Shown here: piece after piece, positions 62,868 through 64,000 of the stretch
Numbering within the stretch: position 1 is the stretch's first letter
Layout: the number at the start of each line of letters is the position of its first letter
Assembly: GCF_000147875.1 (NCBI RefSeq)
Contig: NC_014507.1
Span: 2,170,001-2,234,000 of the forward strand
Length of the DNA: 64,000 bases
DNA from: Methanolacinia petrolearia DSM 11571
GTDB lineage: Archaea > Halobacteriota > Methanomicrobia > Methanomicrobiales > Methanomicrobiaceae
Reading direction: 5' to 3'
Program-made: the position numbers and the translations under genes
Notes under the pieces: generated by a model
What the model was told of the DNA's origin: nothing
Seen by the model: the letters and a program-made list of their open reading frames with translations, nothing else
The model's database searches: none

Positions 62868-63581
62868 ATGATGGCAAAGATAAAAAACAGGGCGAAAACC
62901 AGTTTTTCCTTTATCAGGGAGGACGAAGCAGTATCCCCTGTCGTGGGAGTAATGCTGATGCTCGTTGTAACGATAATAATTGCAGCGGTCGTGAGCGGTT
63001 TTTCCTCCGGCATTGTCGACACTACGGAGAAATCCCCTACTGTGTCGTATGAATTTACTATAAAAGCCGGAGATACTGCTGACACAGCAACAAAAGCCGA
63101 CGGATATCCGATCGAACTCCGTGTTCTTGCCGGGGATACGGTCCCTTCGGAAGATCTCCAGATCGTAACCACGTATACAGTTCCGGACACTTTTCGCGGA
63201 ACTACCCTTGAATACGGGGGCAGGGTAATCAAACATACGCTTGACGGCTCCATATCCCCGTTCAGGGAAGGGACGACATCTTCGGACACTTCAGTAGATG
63301 TAGATGACACCGTGGAAGGCTATCCTTTTACCCCGCAGGTAAACGGATATTCGACGACGTTATTCCCGAATACCGGTGGTTTTCAGAATACGCAATTTTT
63401 CGGCGTCTGCAACTTCGAACCTAACTGCGTTTATTTCTTCATGTATCCTGAGAAGTTTATGGGATTTGACACTGAAGACAGCCAGTACGGCTATGGAGAA
63501 GGATCAGTCGTACACATAACGGTTGTCCACAAACCCAGCGGCACTGCAATATTCGATAAGGATGTGACGGTCAAATGGTAA
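62868..63581 (+). CDS. Archaeal type IV pilin, array gene 5 (type A)
   Basis: 237 residues (ATG 62868 or 62871). Leader of about 22 residues ending REDE, then AVSPVVGVMLMLVVTIIIAA. Head of type A, most like gene 1: GRVIKHTLDGSISPF corresponds to GKVIKHTIDGSLDPI in gene 1, and the ends IFDKDVTVKW and IYDKDVVATW match. An extra segment with two Cys (GVCNFEPNCVYF) could form a disulfide. Overlaps gene 6 by 7 nt. Confidence 0.82.
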   Translation: MMAKIKNRAKTSFSFIREDEAVSPVVGVMLMLVVTIIIAAVVSGFSSGIVDTTEKSPTVSYEFTIKAGDTADTATKADGYPIELRVLAGDTVPSEDLQIVTTYTVPDTFRGTTLEYGGRVIKHTLDGSISPFREGTTSSDTSVDVDDTVEGYPFTPQVNGYSTTLFPNTGGFQNTQFFGVCNFEPNCVYFFMYPEKFMGFDTEDSQYGYGEGSVVHITVVHKPSGTAIFDKDVTVKW

Positions 63582-64000
63582 ACACAGATACAAAAAAAGA
63601 GGCTGTATCTCCTGTCGTGGGAGTAATGCTGATGCTCGTAGTGACGATCATTATTGCCGCAGTAGTTTCAGGGTTCGGAACCGGTATGATCGGAGATACT
63701 CCTACGGCGACTCCCGCTTCGGTTAGGTACGTGGGCATCAGTCCCGGCGGTACGGACAAGGTACTCGACGACGGATTCGTCGGTCTGATCTTTGAAGTTA
63801 CCGGCGGTTCGATTGATCTCGAAAAGCTTAAATTTTATATTTACGGCAGTGATTACGGAGGCGGCGGAGAGGCCTACATGACATACAACGATGTTCCGTG
63901 GAGCAAATATCATATCGGCGGAGAAGGATCAAATGCAAACCAGCTGAAATATCAGTTTAACAATCCCGGAGAAGGTACGCTTGCGTATGATCCCGATGAA
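63575..64000 (+). CDS. Archaeal type IV pilin, array gene 6 (type B), cut by the right edge
   Basis: 142 residues present without a stop. Start MVNTDTKKEAVSPVVGVMLM, then the class III helix and a type B head (TPASVRYVGISPGGTDK, FEVTGGSIDLEKLKFYI) most like gene 2. It overlaps gene 5 by 7 nt, just as gene 2 overlaps gene 1. The array therefore goes on beyond the window. Confidence 0.78.
   Translation, partial: MVNTDTKKEAVSPVVGVMLMLVVTIIIAAVVSGFGTGMIGDTPTATPASVRYVGISPGGTDKVLDDGFVGLIFEVTGGSIDLEKLKFYIYGSDYGGGGEAYMTYNDVPWSKYHIGGEGSNANQLKYQFNNPGEGTLAYDPDE

Noticed and set aside
1-64000. CRISPR array
   Set aside because: No regularly spaced identical repeats with unique spacers were seen, and no cas genes; the repeats found are hairpin elements or gene duplications.

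Overview
The window comes from the chromosome of a methanogenic archaeon, most likely a member of the Methanomicrobiales (Methanomicrobiaceae, Methanoplanus/Methanolacinia-like). The evidence is mer (F420-dependent methylene-H4MPT reductase), mtd (F420-dependent methylene-H4MPT dehydrogenase) and a Tfx-family regulator, together with archaeal informational genes (TFB, Gar1, SRP19, aIF5B, eS6, eS8), an archaeal-order ribosomal protein operon, and DUF3821-type surface proteins that I associate with this order. The lineage is an inference from gene content, not from a database match.

Layout. 1-1.9 kb: a Zn/Mn-type ABC uptake operon (permease cut by the left edge). 2.0-3.1 kb: a DUF3089 alpha/beta-hydrolase. 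3.1-8.4 kb: four tandem secreted paralogues, each behind a copy of the same ~65-bp promoter and sharing a C-terminal tail. 8.4-9.6 kb: a gene-poor stretch with inverted TTTCGACAG motifs and a small cysteine-rich gene. 9.6-18.8 kb: an AT-rich defence island (5-methylcytosine methyltransferase, GHKL ATPase, Z1 helicase-like ATPase, PD-(D/E)XK protein, AIPR protein, convergent Vsr endonuclease) that ends at the 3' end of a tRNA-His gene. 19-26 kb: informational and housekeeping genes (aIF5B, eS6, DUF2240, eS8, HypB, SRP19, PHP protein, Gar1, TFB, tRNA-Ala). 26-26.5 kb: a tandem ~142-bp duplication that copies the 3' third of tRNA-Ala. 26.5-29.2 kb: a large FtsZ/tubulin-like protein with a repetitive tail. 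29.5-36.2 kb: mer, a GalT-like protein, an MFS transporter, an HD protein, a Cache lipoprotein, and mtd divergent from a Tfx regulator. 36.4-36.8 kb: a candidate structured RNA just upstream of the ribosomal protein operon. 36.9-51.4 kb: the operon uL3 to uL15, then secY, adkA, an EMC3/DUF106 protein and cmk, with the RNase P protein Rnp1 inside. 51.7-64 kb: two divergent type IV pilin-like operons. The leftward one holds a DUF3821 surface protein, a transglutaminase-fold protein without its catalytic Cys, a T2SSF membrane platform and four minor pilin-like proteins. The rightward one is an overlapping array of at least six major pilin-like genes.

How the parts work together. The island reads as one defence unit: the methyltransferase would mark self DNA, Vsr would repair the T:G mismatches that 5mC deamination creates, and the GHKL ATPase, Z1 ATPase, nuclease-fold protein and AIPR protein would form the sensing and effector machinery. 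The two ends of the window are related: the four tandem secreted proteins share their domain layout with the DUF3821 protein of the pilus locus, so both are probably cell-surface adhesin or sheath modules. The pilin array alternates two sequence types (A-B-A-B-A-B), which suggests paired subunits. No pilus ATPase and no prepilin peptidase are encoded here, so these must act from elsewhere in the genome.

The strongest candidates for something undescribed are the ~360-nt nested-hairpin RNA at 36434-36796, the alternating pilin array, the tRNA-Ala 3'-end duplication with its conserved hairpins, and the repeat-tailed FtsZ-like protein. The defence island is a composition I recognise from comparative genomics but do not know to have been characterised experimentally.
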